Translations under genes and position numbers: made by a program
From: Omphiscola glabra
Taxonomy: Eukaryota > Mollusca > Gastropoda > Lymnaeidae
Length of the DNA: 64,000 nucleotides
Assembly (NCBI GenBank): GCA_964017045.1
Contig: OZ024802.1
Coordinates: forward strand, 24,491,793 to 24,555,792
Reading direction: 5' to 3'
Notes under the pieces: generated by a model
Databases searched by the model: none
Seen by the model: the letters and a program-made list of their open reading frames with translations, nothing else
Told to the model about the DNA's origin: nothing
Part shown: piece after piece, positions 1 to 64,000 of the stretch
Layout of the letters: each line of letters begins with the position of its first letter
How positions within the stretch are numbered: the first letter of the stretch is position 1

Positions 1-1818
1 AGAAAATGTTAATTTCCATCGACAAGGAGGCATGTTTGGAAAAAGTATAGAGAGATTGTAGATTTATAAAAAAGATCAAGCAGTTTGAAGAGCAGTCTAA
101 ATAGAAAATGATAGACAGAACATCCCCATTACCTTTTAAAATTTAATCTCACTCACATATCCCAGTACTGGTATTAGTCTTATTGGTGATATTAGTAGTT
201 TTTATTTATAATCTTATACATTCAACAAAAAAGACTTCTACTAACCTTTCTTAAATATAAGAATTGATTTAAAATTTAACTTAAGCATATAATTCATTAA
301 AATACAATTAACATTAATAATAATATGTTGTTTTTTTTTTCCTTTACAAATATTAATTTTTCCTTTTTACTGTTTGTTTTTCTTAACATACCCTCATATA
401 AATATTTAAAAAAAATAATAGTCGTGATGCTATATAAAAGTTTTGATGTTTATTGTGTTGTATATTGCATTGATAATGTGTCCTGAAAATCTGGTAGCAT
501 TATCTCTTAAAATAAAAAAGTTTTGGGCAAAATAAGACAGAAATTTGGAAAGTGGGTCACACGTTTTTTTAGTTAAATACAAAGATAAATAAGGAGAGTT
601 TAAAAAATCACCAAAAAAATCATAACTCCACTTCTATAAAAGATAGAAAGATGAAATTGGTGTTTTTGTAAACCTTATAGCTAGCCCTTTAAAATGGTGC
701 ATCATTTATTTCAATATGACAATATTTAAAATTTCTGTCAAAGTACCTACCGTTAGATTTGGGATAAATTTAGGACATAAGTTTGCGTGTCGCGGCAGCC
801 AAGACGGCGGCCATGCCATGGTAAAAACGCAGTGATATCTCTTCACATTTACCCAAGTTTTGAATAAAATGAAATTGTTACTAAGTTAAAGTTAGTTTAG
901 AACATGAAAAACAACAAATTGAAAATTAAGGACATTTTAACAAAAAGCCTTCTTCAACGAACCAGACTTACAGCTACAGCAAATTAAAATTTAACACAAG
1001 CATATAATTAGTTAAAATTCAATAAAAATTTGTTTTTTTGTTTTTTATTTCCTTTATAAATGATGATTTTTCAAAATTTTATATTCACGCTTTTCTTAAC
1101 ATAATCTCAAAGAAAAAATACAAAATCTTGATGTTATGTAAAAGTTTTGTTGTTCATTGTGTTGTTATGAATATTGCATTGAGAATGTTTCCTGAAAATT
1201 TGGTAACATCTTTTAAAATAAAAAAAGTGGTGGTCGGTCACACGTTTTTGCAGTTAAATACAAAGATAAAGAAGGGGGGGGGGGGGGGGGGTAAAAAAAT
1301 TCATAACGCCACTTCTATAAAAGATAGGAAGATGATATTGATGTTGTTATAAAGCTTATAACTAGCCCTTTAAAATGATGTATTTATGGCAATAGGACAA
1401 TACTTAACATTTCTGTCAAAGTACCTATCAAATGAACAATAAAATAAACTAAAATAACTTAAATTTGTATAATTTGACACTGACTGATGATATTATTGAT
1501 ATATTACATGATTATTCAGTAAATATTCATGATTTATTTAGGCTAATTTAAGTGCTTAGGGCAATCCAGTATTTTTAGAGCTCAGGATGGGTGGTTAATT
1601 TAATTTTCTTTTCTCTGAACCCAAATTTTTTTGTTAAAAGTTACCACCATGCTATTGGTAAAAGAAGTAAATGATATTACATTTACATGATGATAATGTG
1701 AATATTGTCAATGGATTGAGGCTCAACTGCTAATGATCCTTTTAGGTGATTTGAGATAGGTTGGAAAAGAATTTCAACAATTAAAATGAATTTATATTCT
1801 ACCATTTTTTTTCCACAG
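1..1818 (+). other. Intron upstream of first visible synaptojanin exon
   Basis: No coding exon is recognisable here. The expected start of synaptojanin, about 45 residues before the KVVDAYG segment, is not in any frame, so it lies to the left of the window. The stretch is AT-rich and contains an imperfect direct duplication described separately. Confidence 0.6.
270..1432. repeat. Imperfect direct duplication, units about 700 bp apart
   Basis: The segment from about 270 to 745 recurs from about 984 to 1432. Shared landmarks include TCCTGAAAAT at 481 and 1190, a GTCACACGTTTTT block followed by AGTTAAATACAAAGATAAA, and a CTAGCCCTTTAAAATG block at 681 and 1362. The second copy contains an 18-bp poly-G run at 1274-1291. 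The copies differ by many substitutions and small indels. Confidence 0.8.
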
Positions 1819-25239
<23,421 letters not shown>

Positions 25240-25244
25240 ACATT

Positions 25245-25259
25245 GGGGGGGGGGGGGGG
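25245..25259. repeat. Poly-G run six bases after the synaptojanin stop
   Basis: Fifteen G in a row on the sense strand in the first bases of the presumed 3' UTR. Confidence 0.9.
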
Positions 25260-26115
25260 CCATCACATTCATTTGCTATTTAAAAGTTAAACAAATTTTA
25301 GATTTATGTAACTTGAGAGTGGAAAAGAACTGTCTGTACTTTGTTCATCGGGTGTAGATTCCATTTTTCTCACTTTGAGAATATTTCATAGTTTGATAAT
25401 TAACTGCATGCATACCAAATGCTCAATGTCGCACTAGTCATAATGACCTTCACTAGTCATAAAAATGTTGTTGTTTTTTTAAGTGTCTGAAACAAGATCG
25501 CTCAAACTTTTCTTGGGTCTGTAATGCCATACCCATAAAAAAAAAATTTAATTAGATAAATTCACACATAGAACAATTGGTATAAGTCATTACATAAGTC
25601 ATGGTATTAAAACTTTCAGAGAGCCTTCTTTATACTCTTCTAAAGTTGTTGATGAAATATTTGTGTCTTTACATCACCTCCTGATGTAACACCATTACCA
25701 ATTATACTCCTAGTTTAGTTGCATTGTGTTAGCTTTAGGACCTGCACTGTTGCTATTTTAACACCTGGTATCATCTTCATGTAATAACTACTCATCATGA
25801 CAAATTTGGTTTTTGAGGTGGTCTGCACGCTGGGATCACGACTGCAGTAGTTTCCATAGGTTGCCCTATCCCAGCTTTGCTGGCGGCGTGAGGAAATTTG
25901 CATATTGGGGTTTTGATGAAAGAAGTGTCCGTAGGCTACACTGACCCATATTTGCTGGACAACCCTAATCAGCTCTGCCACATCTCCCATCACATTCATG
26001 GTCTAGTTGTTAAATTTTATTGTTGAGTACATTGCGAGTTTAAACACTCTGCCAGGGTTTTAACCCCAGCTTTCATGCAGGAGGGTTGCAGTGCATTTGT
26101 TGAAGATAACTGAGC

Positions 26116-26121
26116 AATAAA
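26116..26121 (+). terminator. Candidate polyadenylation signal AATAAA
   Basis: First AATAAA after the synaptojanin stop, 876 bases downstream. The following bases are GA-rich, without an obvious GT-rich element. Confidence 0.35.
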
Positions 26122-26732
26122 GAGTGAGGTGAGAAATTGGCTTGTGATATTAATTCATGATTTATTAATTTTTTTAAAAGATTTATTAACAAGGCCTGTA
26201 TGAGCCATCAAACTGTAAAAAGCATTAATTATCAAAGCTTTTTAAAGTACTCACAGAATGGTATTAACAACATACACCCCCACCCCCGTTGAGTGTGTGA
26301 TGGTGAAATGAATATTACTTTGTAAAGTAATATTGCCTACTGTCACAGTGTCGCTTGATGTTATCCAATATAACTGTTTGCTGTCATTCTAGCCTCATTT
26401 TATTATGTTCTATTGACTGTGATCATTTATAAGCAAGACCATGGCTGAGCTGTACATTTGATTTGTCATAATAACTCCAGTAGTAGTTACCATAGATGTT
26501 TGACAATGCCCCACACACTGGGGCTTATTTCAAGCTGCCACACACACAGCTGTGCAACTAAATCTAACTGCAGGTGGTTCTTGATTTAATTTAGCTCCTC
26601 AAGAGTCTGTTATTTTTTTTTTTATTCTTTTATAAAACATTCCAGATTACTTGTTCATGTCAGGGATTAGTAATTTTTAGATGAGCAAATTTTAGAAGGA
26701 ATATAGTACTATTATCTCATGCTGTATTTATT

Positions 26733-26738
26733 AATAAA
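26733..26738 (+). terminator. Candidate polyadenylation signal AATAAA
   Basis: Second candidate, in an AT-rich stretch where the hexamer could occur by chance. Confidence 0.25.
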
Positions 26739-26979
26739 ATAAATTGAGAGTTATGGTTATTGCTCAGCTGACAAATTTTTAGTTTACACACCACAATCAC
26801 ATACAAATACTATGGTTTTAATAACTGTACAACCACATTAAAATGTGTGTATGACTTTTCAAGTGCAATAATGATATGATGTAATGTTTCCAGTAAACTT
26901 AACATACAGTATCCTAATAATAAGTCATGAACATTGATGTCCTGATTTTTAAATTATCTATTTATGCTGTCACTTAGGC

Positions 26980-27133
26980 AGACCTGTTTACCCTCAAAAT
27001 CTTAAAATTGTACAATATCATCACAAAATCGTTAAATACATTATCTTAATAGTAAAAAAAAACAACAGTATATATAATGTATACACCTCAAAATCGTACA
27101 TTGTACGCCAAAATCGTAAGAGTAAACAGGTCT
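26980..27133. mobile_element. 154-bp MITE, family M155, copy 1
   Basis: Inverted ends AGACCTGTTTACCCT and AGAGTAAACAGGTCT. The interior has CAATATCATCACAAAATCGT and TATATATAATGTATACA. A second copy is at 56357-56513. No target duplication is clear. Confidence 0.75.
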
Positions 27134-28763
27134 GCTATGATGTGATGTAAATGATCTGCCTAAATGATCAAATCTTCTCTGTTACAATAAAAAAAAAAAG
27201 ACTTGGAATAAAGTCTTCTTTCTTTATTTTAATGATTTTTAAATTAAACTTATCTAATAAGTCCTTTGTACTATTAACAGAGGTGAAGAATGGAAATTCA
27301 TTTCCTCCCAGCCCATTGCAAATTGGCATGAAAGACATAAATAACATTACTTAGTAAAGATTGAAGCAAGAATGTGAGACTACTGCAATATTTAAATTCC
27401 GCACAATAATCTTTCAAGCAAAATTTCTTTAACAAAAGTTTAAGATTAATTTTGTTTTTATATTTTTTAATTTTTTCTGCAAAAATTACACTTTTGAAAA
27501 ATTTCATGTTAACAATTAAAAGAACTTGCATGACAATTTACTGAACCCAATTTAGTTAATATTCTCTGGATTTGAAAAGACAAAATGCAGAGGATGCTTA
27601 AGTTTTGAAATGACAGAAATTGCTTACTATTACAAGTCTGCACATTCTAACTCTTGGATTGATGTCTTTATATTTTTAGATCAGTAACTCTTGACTTCCT
27701 ATCTTTTTGAAATTTTTTATTCTCACTTTTCAATCTTTTCCTTAAAACATCTCTTTGATTCTAGATTGAATAGTTCAGCATTAGATAAGGTTTTTTTTCC
27801 AACAGGATGAAATGTATTAGATTACTAATATGTTTCTTTTGCTTATTAATCCACATGGAAAAAAAAATCATTACTTATTTTGCAAGTCTTCAGTTTTATT
27901 AAATCTTTATAATTTATAGTGGCGAGAATTTGCTAGGTTTGTTTTTTTTAATTAATTTTTTGGTAATGCTCATTTAAAATACTCAAAAGTCCTATTTTTG
28001 TGTCCTATTGGGCACCTTTTAACAACGAGCATGTTGTGGGTGTGCAGTCCTCTCACTCTGCAATGGCGGAAAAATAAAGAGAGTCAACTATCATTCTCAA
28101 TAGTGTCAAATTAAGAGAAGATGAAAAGCCTATTAAAGTTTTGTGTTTTTATTTATGATTGTAGAGAACTTTTGTTTTCTTTGAACTATTTACTTATTTA
28201 AACATTTTGACTGAAGACTAAATTGTTTTCCTTCAAATTTGTCCAATATTTAATTTTTAAATTGTAAATTTATAGTAATTCTCACTTCCAAGGTTTTGAA
28301 AGGCCAGAAAATTTAATTTTTAATTTCCTCTGCTTCACAGAAAGTTCAATTTTTACTGAATAGTTAAAATTGCTATTTTCTAAATTGCCTACTTAATTTA
28401 TTAGTTGAAATCCAATTTAATCAGAAGATTTGTATTTATCACATGATGTTATAATTTATTCTGCCATCTGTGGCATTTCCTGATCATGTAACATGATTTT
28501 CCTTTTTTTTTGTTTTTTTTTTGTTGCAATTAATGCAATATTGCACTCTCAGATTATTTAATTTCAAATTAATCATAGAGAAAAAGAAAACAAATTGTCT
28601 TTTTCATTTAAACAATTTTCTGTGTTACTTGTTAATAGAAGCTGAATGCTGTGTAAATTCTGGCTAGTATTGTACCATGTGATAACTGTAACATTCACTG
28701 ATTTTAACTTGTTTTAATGTTTTATCATTATATTTGATGATAATCAATACTATATTTAAATTC

Positions 28764-28769
28764 AATAAA
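28764..28769 (+). terminator. Candidate polyadenylation signal AATAAA
   Basis: The hexamer is followed within 15 bases by a GTTGCGTGCATTGTTTG stretch resembling a downstream GU-rich element. Best-looking of the three candidates, though it implies a 3.5-kb 3' UTR. Confidence 0.4.
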
Positions 28770-29374
28770 TGACTCCTGTTGCGTGCATTGTTTGCTTCAA
28801 ATAGAATCTGTTTATTTACTCACCATTCTGCATTGTTTTCAGCAAAGAACATACAAAAAGAAGTTACATAGCCAGCATTAAAAATTATGTGATCAAGATA
28901 GATTCTTACCACTAAAATACCATTGTTTTGGAGGGCTACCTTTACACAAGTTGTGCATAATGTTTTCAAAGTGATATCTAATTCTCATGTGTAAATGCAA
29001 ACATTTGTTCATTCAGTCCCCCTTGTGCTCACTGGTACTTGAGGCAAAAATGCCAGGAAAAGCCACTTGTATCTATCATCTGCTGCTTCTGTAGGAGCTT
29101 TTTTCAGCGGCGGGTCATGTTTCTATTCCTTTTATGCTTTCTATTGTTCTGTGCCAGGCTTCTTGGGTGGGTATCACATGGTCTCATTTTACCAGGCTGT
29201 CCATTTCACTGATGTCTGCAAAGTGAGCTCATTTGCATTCTTGTTTTAAATATAACCTAGCTATCTCCAGCAAATCAAATGTATGGTTTAAATGTAATGA
29301 AACTTTTTAAACAAAAATCTTAAGGAATTGGAGAACTTGATAAACTTAATATATTGTCATTTTTCAGGGAATTT

Positions 29375-29930
29375 AAATCCTTTATATGCATTTTTGTTTG
29401 CATTTATGTAATTGTACGTGATTTATCATTTATTGTAGAATCTGAATTTTGGTATGGGAATGGTTTTCATCAAACTTAGTGCATGTAAAACCTAATAGAT
29501 ATATTTCAAAGGAGGATGTGTCGTGTTTAAAGAAATTAAGTAACTTCCTTTTTATTCAGTCTTTTTAGTCAAGTCATATTGGGATAAGATTTAGGTTTGC
29601 GCAGTCATTACATCTCTGCCAATATACCCAGATGCATCACAAATACAAAGCACACAGCAAGAGCTACAGAATCTCCACAACAAAACATGCAACCATTGAA
29701 CAAATCGTTAACATTTCTCCCCCCTTGAAAAACAGGGAAAAAAATGAATTTTGGGGGTTGGGGTGGGGCTGAACATTTTGATAACATGTGTTGGCATCTG
29801 CAATGAGTCTATGTGCCAAGTTTCAGCAGCCCTATAGGATGACAAGAAGTGGGTCAATTAGCGCTCCGAAGATTTTCCCGCCACAAAGAAAGAAACACAC
29901 GAACAAAAGCGAAGTTAATATAAATGATTT
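29375..29930 (+). repeat. Interspersed repeat family R560, copy 1
   Basis: Shares with three other copies the blocks GTGCATGTAAAACCTAA, GTCTATGTGCCAAGTTTCAG, GAAGTGGGTCAATTAG and the terminal GCGAAGTTAATATAAA. This copy lacks the AAACAACCCCTAAAAAC start. Class unknown. Confidence 0.8.
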
Positions 29931-32060
29931 TTTTTAAGTTTGTGGATTTATCCGGCACATAACTTATGATAAAGAGACATTTTTCTCATGGTTTACGCTA
30001 TTCTATTTATGTGTATTTCTTACAACTGTTTAAACTAGGTGATGTAGCGACTGCCTACTAGATTAAAATAGTTAAATTTGCTGAAAATGAAAATCTGTTC
30101 ACTTAAATTACAGAGATATACGTTCTCAGAACAAAATGTAAATAAGATTTTTTTAAATTGTGGATCTCTCTCTTTTTATAAATAAGCATCTTTCAATTCT
30201 GGATTTAATCAGTAACATGTTTTTATTGGCTCTTAGTAACATTGATTTTATTATTATTTTGTTTTTTGTTGAAGCATGTGCAGGTCATCTAGTTTAGTCA
30301 ATTCCTGCTTCTTTGTGAGCAATACTCATCATTTATACATGATTTATATGATAGGGATGAATGGAAAAATAATATGCTATTTAATGAAGTAAAAAAATAG
30401 ATGAAGAATTTAATTTTAAATTAGGATGAAAACCAAACATATTCATTTTTGGTTGCAAATTAAATAACGGCAACCATTGTGTAGCAATCTGGTTAGTAAA
30501 ATAAATATATTGACATATGTGCCAACTCTCAACCTTAGCACATGAATCTAATGGGACATTTTAAAATTAAGAAAAATATTTATCCCTTGCCATTTAAAAA
30601 TTTTTTTTTTTTTTTAACAATATTTTAAAAAAAATAATACTGGTTATCATCATGTTTACGTTTTTGGATAAAATTCTATATCTCGATGTTTAGAGTAGAG
30701 TCATTAATGTTTTAAGTGTGAAATTGTAGCTTTTATTTTATCACAATATTGATCAAGCTTTAAAAACGCTTCATTACTGAATATTACTATTTATATATTA
30801 ATCTGTATGTCAAACATGTTGATGTAATGGTGATCGTCTCATTAATTTAGAGACTGTACTTCCTATGTATACATGCCATTTATATTATCATGCTTATTAT
30901 CTAGACTTGTACATTGACATTTACTCTAGCGCAAGGAAACAATCTGCAACTTAAACAATTTCGGATTTTATTCTGATCATTGTTTAATTTTAACGGAAAG
31001 CCATCCGGAAAGCTTTCTTCTATTTTGCAATGGTATATTTTAGCTGAAAAAGTTTAGCCACTTAAACAAGAAATTTCCTTTTTGCTTGCACAAAAAAGTA
31101 GGTTAGAAAATCCTGTGACTTGGGGCCATTGGTGTTTAGGAGGACTCTTGGATGCTTTCTTTTTTTTTAGTATAAATTTTGTTTTCTTCTTAATTGTTGT
31201 CATTATAACACCTAATGATTTAACAGTTGTCAATATGGAACCTACAAATAATGTGACTTCTGCTCAGCTTCTTGATGGAGAGCGAGTTTGCTAGACAAAC
31301 ACATATTTTGATTTCCTGAAATACTTTTAGAATTATGCTAGCAATATGAATCTGTAAATAAAGACATAACAGGCCTACACACCAACAACACTAGACAATT
31401 ATTTGTGCTCACAAATTACAAGACAAAACTAAAATGGACATATTTCAATATTTACAATTTGAATACTATTTCATTGTTGAATTATCTACTCTTTCAAAAA
31501 AAACTGACTAAACATAACCATCTGTATATCATCTTGCGTTCTTATTAGAATATTATAGTTTGAGAATAAAATTGTTTTATTGTATAGCCATTTAGTGTGG
31601 CCAATTAAAAAAAACAAAAACAAAAACTGCTTGAGTTGGTTTTTTATTTGAATTAAATTTAAAATGGAATCTTTGATCTCCAGCAGAGTCCTACTTTTTG
31701 TCAGTCTTTTTCTGGAACCTCATATTATTCATGCATTTAACAACAGGTGAGAGATGGCAATTTCAAAGATTTGTATACAAAAGACGAAACATCTTTTTTT
31801 TTTTTGCCCAGATCAACCGTTTTTATTTATTATGTCTGAGGAGTGGGTGAGTGCTTGGGTGGGAGTAGTGCAGCCCCCCCCCACACCAACCCTTCCTGAT
31901 TTAGCATTAAAAATAAATGTATATTTTTTTTTAAGTGGCTATAAAAACATAGCCTCTAAAATTCTGAGGCCCCCTCAAATTTGTAGGCCCTAGGCTTTAG
32001 CCTACTTAGCCCAGAGATAAATCTGATCCTAGGTACTTGACTTGAGGACTTGAGTCTTTC

Positions 32061-32310
32061 AGTACTGGTATGAATGTCAAATGTTGAACCAGATACTTCT
32101 TTCAGTACTGGTATGAATGTCAAATGTTGTACCAGATACTTCTTTCAGTACTGGTATGAATGTCAAATGTTGTACCAGATACTGCTTTCAGTACTGGTAT
32201 GAATGTCAAGTGTTGTACCAGATACTTCTTTCAGTACTGGTATGAATGTCAAATGTTGTACCAGATACTTCTTTCAGTACTGGTATGAATGTCAAATGTT
32301 GTACGAAATG
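32061..32310. repeat. 43-bp minisatellite
   Basis: AGTACTGGTATGAATGTCAA recurs at exact 43-bp steps from 32061 (32104, 32147 and on), about six units with few differences. Confidence 0.92.
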
Positions 32311-32328
32311 AACTGAAGTGGGTCTGTT

Positions 32329-32495
32329 ATTAGGGCACATTATCAGTTGTGGTATGCACGTCATATCTTATGCCCAATGGATTTCAGCGTATCTCTCTCA
32401 TTAGGGCACACTTTCAGTTATGGTATGCACGTCATATCTTATGCCCAATGGATTTCAGCGTATCTCTCTCATTAGGGCACACTTTCAGTTATGGT
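32329..32495. repeat. 71-bp tandem repeat
   Basis: ATTAGGGCACA starts at 32329, 32400 and 32471. The units contain GTATGCACGTCATATCTTAT. A little over two copies. Confidence 0.9.
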
Positions 32496-34603
32496 ATGAA
32501 ATATTAAGAACAGAACATGTGGAAATTTGATTGAAAATACAAGAGAAACAAAAGAGGGTTTTGACTGAAAGCATTCATCATTGAACACAACACCTACCCC
32601 CAAACCCGAGGTGTCGGGCCACAAGGCAGGCACTTTGGAGATCTCCCTTTGCCAATTCGTATCTTATACTCAAAATGTATCGAGTAGTTGTTGTTTAATC
32701 TTATAAGGGACAACTTGTTATATAAGGGTTTAACTTTGCAATCAGAGATAATAGAATGTGAAATCAATTGCATGCTTGGAGGGGACTATGAGGCCCAATT
32801 CTTGACCTTTAAAGAATCGACATTTAAGGATGTCTTAAGTTATCATCTTAATGTGGGCAGTCACCACCCTGCTTTCTTCGTGTTGGTTTCACCACATCTG
32901 CAGCTTGCCGGTGAATCTCGAATGCCTGCACTAAGTCTTTTTCAAGGGATTTTCGGATAACCCTAACAAGAGCCAGAATTTTGCATGGTTTTACACGCTT
33001 TTATTTAGCTTGCAATATTGTTTGTCTTGTATCTCAATTTTGACCCATTTCCTTATGACCCCTTGATCTGAAACCGTGTACACTTACCCCCCCCCCCCCC
33101 CCCCCCCGATGACAATACAACCCTTCATGATCAGTAGGTCACCAGTGGCCTCCACTGACTTAATTCACATCTGCGGGTTAAATCTTGCATATCAAGTTTG
33201 ACCCACTCTCTAGCGTGTCCAATTAAGCTGAAATTTTGAACACTTTGATTAAAAATTATAAAATAAAACAATATAAAAAAAAATCCTTTTAAAAAGCATG
33301 CTTTTACAAAAATGTACTAAAATGTATTATAAAATAAATGCCCCCCCCCCCCTAATTTTTAGAGTTTTTACAATTATAGCGTATGACTTTTCTTAGGTTG
33401 CTATCTCCGTTTGTTAGTTTCCCCCTGGAACCTGGACTTGGTAAATAATGCGTGTGTTTCATGCCGGTCGTGGTATTGATGTTTAATTCGGGAGTTCCCT
33501 AATGAAATTAAAAAAGTAATACAAAATTTTACAGTTGTTAGAATATTGTTGACTGCTCAATAATAGTATTGATAACAAATTATTTCGATTTTGCTGAAAG
33601 CTAAATAATTCTTTAAATTTTTCAAAAAGTCGAATTATCAAATCCAGTTATTATTCGAAAATGAATTATTGTTTGGTTCTGTACTTTTATTATAGCTTAA
33701 TTTCATGTTTTTGTCAGGCGTCTGTGTGGCTGTGAGGTCAAAACATGTGTCAACCTAAACCAGATAATTAACAATTAAAAGCATCTTTTTTAGATTTACT
33801 CCCCCCAACCAAAAAAAAACGCATTTTGGAAGCAGCTGCCCCCCCCCCCCCCGCCCCAACAACCCCTATGCAGAAGTCCCTTGTTTGGTGGAAAGCACAG
33901 CAAGTGATTTCGCCGCACTGTTATTTTAGGGGATGATAAAAAATACTATCCTGGACGGTTGTCTAAATAGGATAAACGCTTTTACTAAACGCCCAATGGA
34001 TTTAAATGAATGAGTGTGTGTGTGAGGGCGGGGTAAATGGAAATCCGGTGGGAGAGTATGTGATATGGAAGAGGCAGAAGCAATTGTATGGGGTGGGGGG
34101 TCACAGAGCTATGGATTTAGGAGAAGACTTGAAAAATGTCGGAGGCACTGGAGGGCATCAAATTGACTTAAGTTAGAATTAATTATTTTTAGCCAAAATA
34201 TTGAACTTCAAATTCATTTGAATTAAAGCTCAATAATGATGACACGCCTTTTAACTTTTAGTTTAACAGCATTTCCACACACAAAAAAATGTTTAATTTC
34301 TTTTTTTTTAAATCAATCTATCCATAAATTAATTATACTAAGAATGAGTTTTCTCAGGTGTTAAAAATAATATAAATAATTTTCGGGTGTTTCTAGTCAT
34401 TTTAAAAGGAAATATCATGGCCTATTTTAGGTGCAAATACAAATGTAGCTGTCCTGCATTATCTTTCTCGGTTGGATCTCAGATCTCGGTTAAAAATAAA
34501 GGGGGACAATCTTGTACTTGTTACAGATTCACCACCCTATATTTTGCAAGTCCTTAGCACTTTCTAATTAGTAATTACTAATGTCTCAGCAGATAAACTT
34601 AAC

Positions 34604-62831
<28,228 letters not shown>

Positions 62832-62884
62832 GTAAGTGGGCCAAATGATCATGTATAGTTCAATGCTTTTATTTTATTATTCGT

Positions 62885-63130
62885 TTCAATGAAGTACTTA
62901 TTTTACATGGAGTACCCAGTTTACATGGGCTTTAATGAAGTACTCATCTTACATGGGTTTCAACGAATTACTTAGTTTACATGGGTTTCAATGAAGTACT
63001 CATTTCACATGGGTTCCAATGAAGTACTAATTTTACATGGGTTCCAATGAAGTACTAATTTTACATGGGTTCCAATGAAGTACTAATTTGATTAGGGTTC
63101 CAATGAAGTACTCATTTGACATGGGTTTCA
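62885..63130. repeat. 28-29-bp minisatellite after exon L38
   Basis: About eight units of TTCCAATGAAGTACTAATTT plus TACATGGG begin some 50 bases after the donor. Confidence 0.9.
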
Positions 63131-63374
63131 ATTAATTATAAAACTTCCCTTCTGTCTTACGTAACCAGAACTTGGATTTTATGTGCACCTGTTTGTCTTT
63201 GCACATAAACACTGTTTAAAACCACAATTTTTCAACTAGGCAAGAACCTTTTAAGGACAAATAGCTATTAGAGAAAAATCCTCATCTCATTAGCACTTTT
63301 GCTTAATAGCACATATACAAGAGTCATAAGTAGAAATAGACCTTCAACAGTTGTTATTGAATTGTTGTGTCATT

Positions 63375-64000
63375 TAGCCCCCCGGGGCTCTAGTCGGCAT
63401 GTCCGTCCCATAAATGGCATGTCGACAAAGAGGCGTTTGCCACGAACCCCCTGAAACATTACCCGGGGCACATGATCACCGTGTAGGGGACCCGCGCCGA
63501 AAGGCAAAGGTAACGCGCGGAAACTGCGTTAGAAAGAGCCGAAAATAACGTAGAAACAGGTCGGGACATGATTACAGTTGCCGCATGGATATGAGGCGAA
63601 GGAGTGTGGCGACCCTAGCCGATGATTCCAAATATGCAGTCTTGAGGGTACTGCTCCTAGGCAACCTCTCTCTTTTTTTATCATTTCCCAGCTGCGGTGT
63701 GAATTAGTCATGCCGCAGAAAACCACGTAAACCCTATTAGAGGGCGTCTGTTAACACCTACGAGTCCCCCCGGGGTGGGAAGGGGGGGCTTTAGAGACGT
63801 AAATTGTATCCAACCCAGCCCAAGGAAGTCCGGCCCGGTTGCTGTCTATGCATCACCCCGGCTGGCCAGGCGTCCCTTCTCTGATGCGGCCTCACTCGCA
63901 TAGTCAATCGAGTGGAAGGGTGGGTGGGGCTGTCTCAGGGGCGGGGAGCTTGATGCATAAATTCCACTTGTTTCTTGTTTGATGTTTTGTGTCTCACCTG
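63375..64000. other. GC-rich block at the right edge
   Basis: From about 63375 to the end the sequence is far richer in G and C than the rest of the intron, with several CpG. It opens with the near-palindrome AGCCCCCCGGGGCT. No exon, ORF or terminal repeat is recognisable; it is cut by the window edge. Likely part of a large insertion. Confidence 0.5.

Larger units (their letters stand above)
25240..28790 (+). other. Probable synaptojanin 3' UTR and downstream sequence
   Basis: No coding sequence is recognisable. The AT-rich stretch starts with a 15-bp poly-G run and contains three AATAAA hexamers. The true 3' end is not determined; the last hexamer, followed by a GT-rich stretch, is the longest-UTR option. 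A short MITE sits at 26980-27133. Confidence 0.5.
28791..34603. other. Intergenic region between synaptojanin and LRP4
   Basis: No homology-supported exon on either strand. It contains an interspersed repeat copy (29375-29930), two small tandem arrays (32061-32490), poly-C runs at 33087-33107, 33341-33352 and 33839-33852, and AT-rich sequence. The LRP4 promoter should lie near its right end, but no TATA box or other element can be assigned with confidence. Confidence 0.6.

Noticed and set aside
29067..29249. 60-codon ORF in the intergenic region
   Set aside because: No recognisable domain; composition and length fit chance.

Overview
This window is intron-rich, AT-rich animal DNA with two long genes on the + strand, arranged tail to head. 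Long GT-AG introns, conserved animal synaptic and receptor proteins, and many minisatellites and short DNA transposons rule out a prokaryote or virus. A protostome is most likely, and a gastropod mollusc is my best guess. The guess rests on the divergence of the proteins and on four short hAT elements closely resembling the SPIN family, which is known from the pond snail Lymnaea. It cannot be proven from the sequence alone.

From 1 to about 28.8 kb lies a synaptojanin gene (SYNJ1/SYNJ2 orthologue), a phosphoinositide phosphatase of synaptic vesicle recycling. Twenty-six coding exons (1819-25239) join in frame to 1550 residues. Only the first N-terminal exon or exons are missing, upstream of the window. 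The order is SAC phosphatase, inositol 5-phosphatase, RRM-like DUF1866 domain, and a proline-rich tail with four DPF motifs. A 21-nt phase-0 candidate microexon (12250-12270) lies inside the 5-phosphatase region. A likely 3' UTR follows the stop.

From about 28.8 to 34.6 kb is an intergenic stretch with no convincing gene. It holds an interspersed repeat copy, small tandem arrays, poly-C runs and a small foldback element.

From 34604 to beyond the right edge lies an LRP4 gene (low-density lipoprotein receptor-related protein 4), the agrin receptor of vertebrate neuromuscular junctions and a Wnt/BMP modulator. Thirty-eight exons join in frame to 1754 residues: signal peptide, eight LDLa modules, two EGF modules, four six-bladed YWTD propellers each followed by an EGF module, a short stalk, one transmembrane helix and the start of a cytoplasmic tail with an NPTY signal. 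About the last 150 residues expected from the human protein lie outside the window.

The least ordinary feature is how often tandem repeats in LRP4 include or touch splice sites. The end of exon L9 with its donor is repeated eight times at 56 bp. The end of L13 with its donor is repeated six times at 47 bp. The end of L14 with a rare GC donor is repeated twice. The acceptor and start of L7 are duplicated as a 94-bp unit. The introns also carry several MITE families, including hAT copies with perfect 8-bp target duplications, a piggyBac-like element with TTAA ends and an internal 207-bp satellite, a pogo/Tigger-like element and a large foldback, plus fragments of non-LTR retrotransposons. I found no convincing novel multigene system, RNA gene or CRISPR array.
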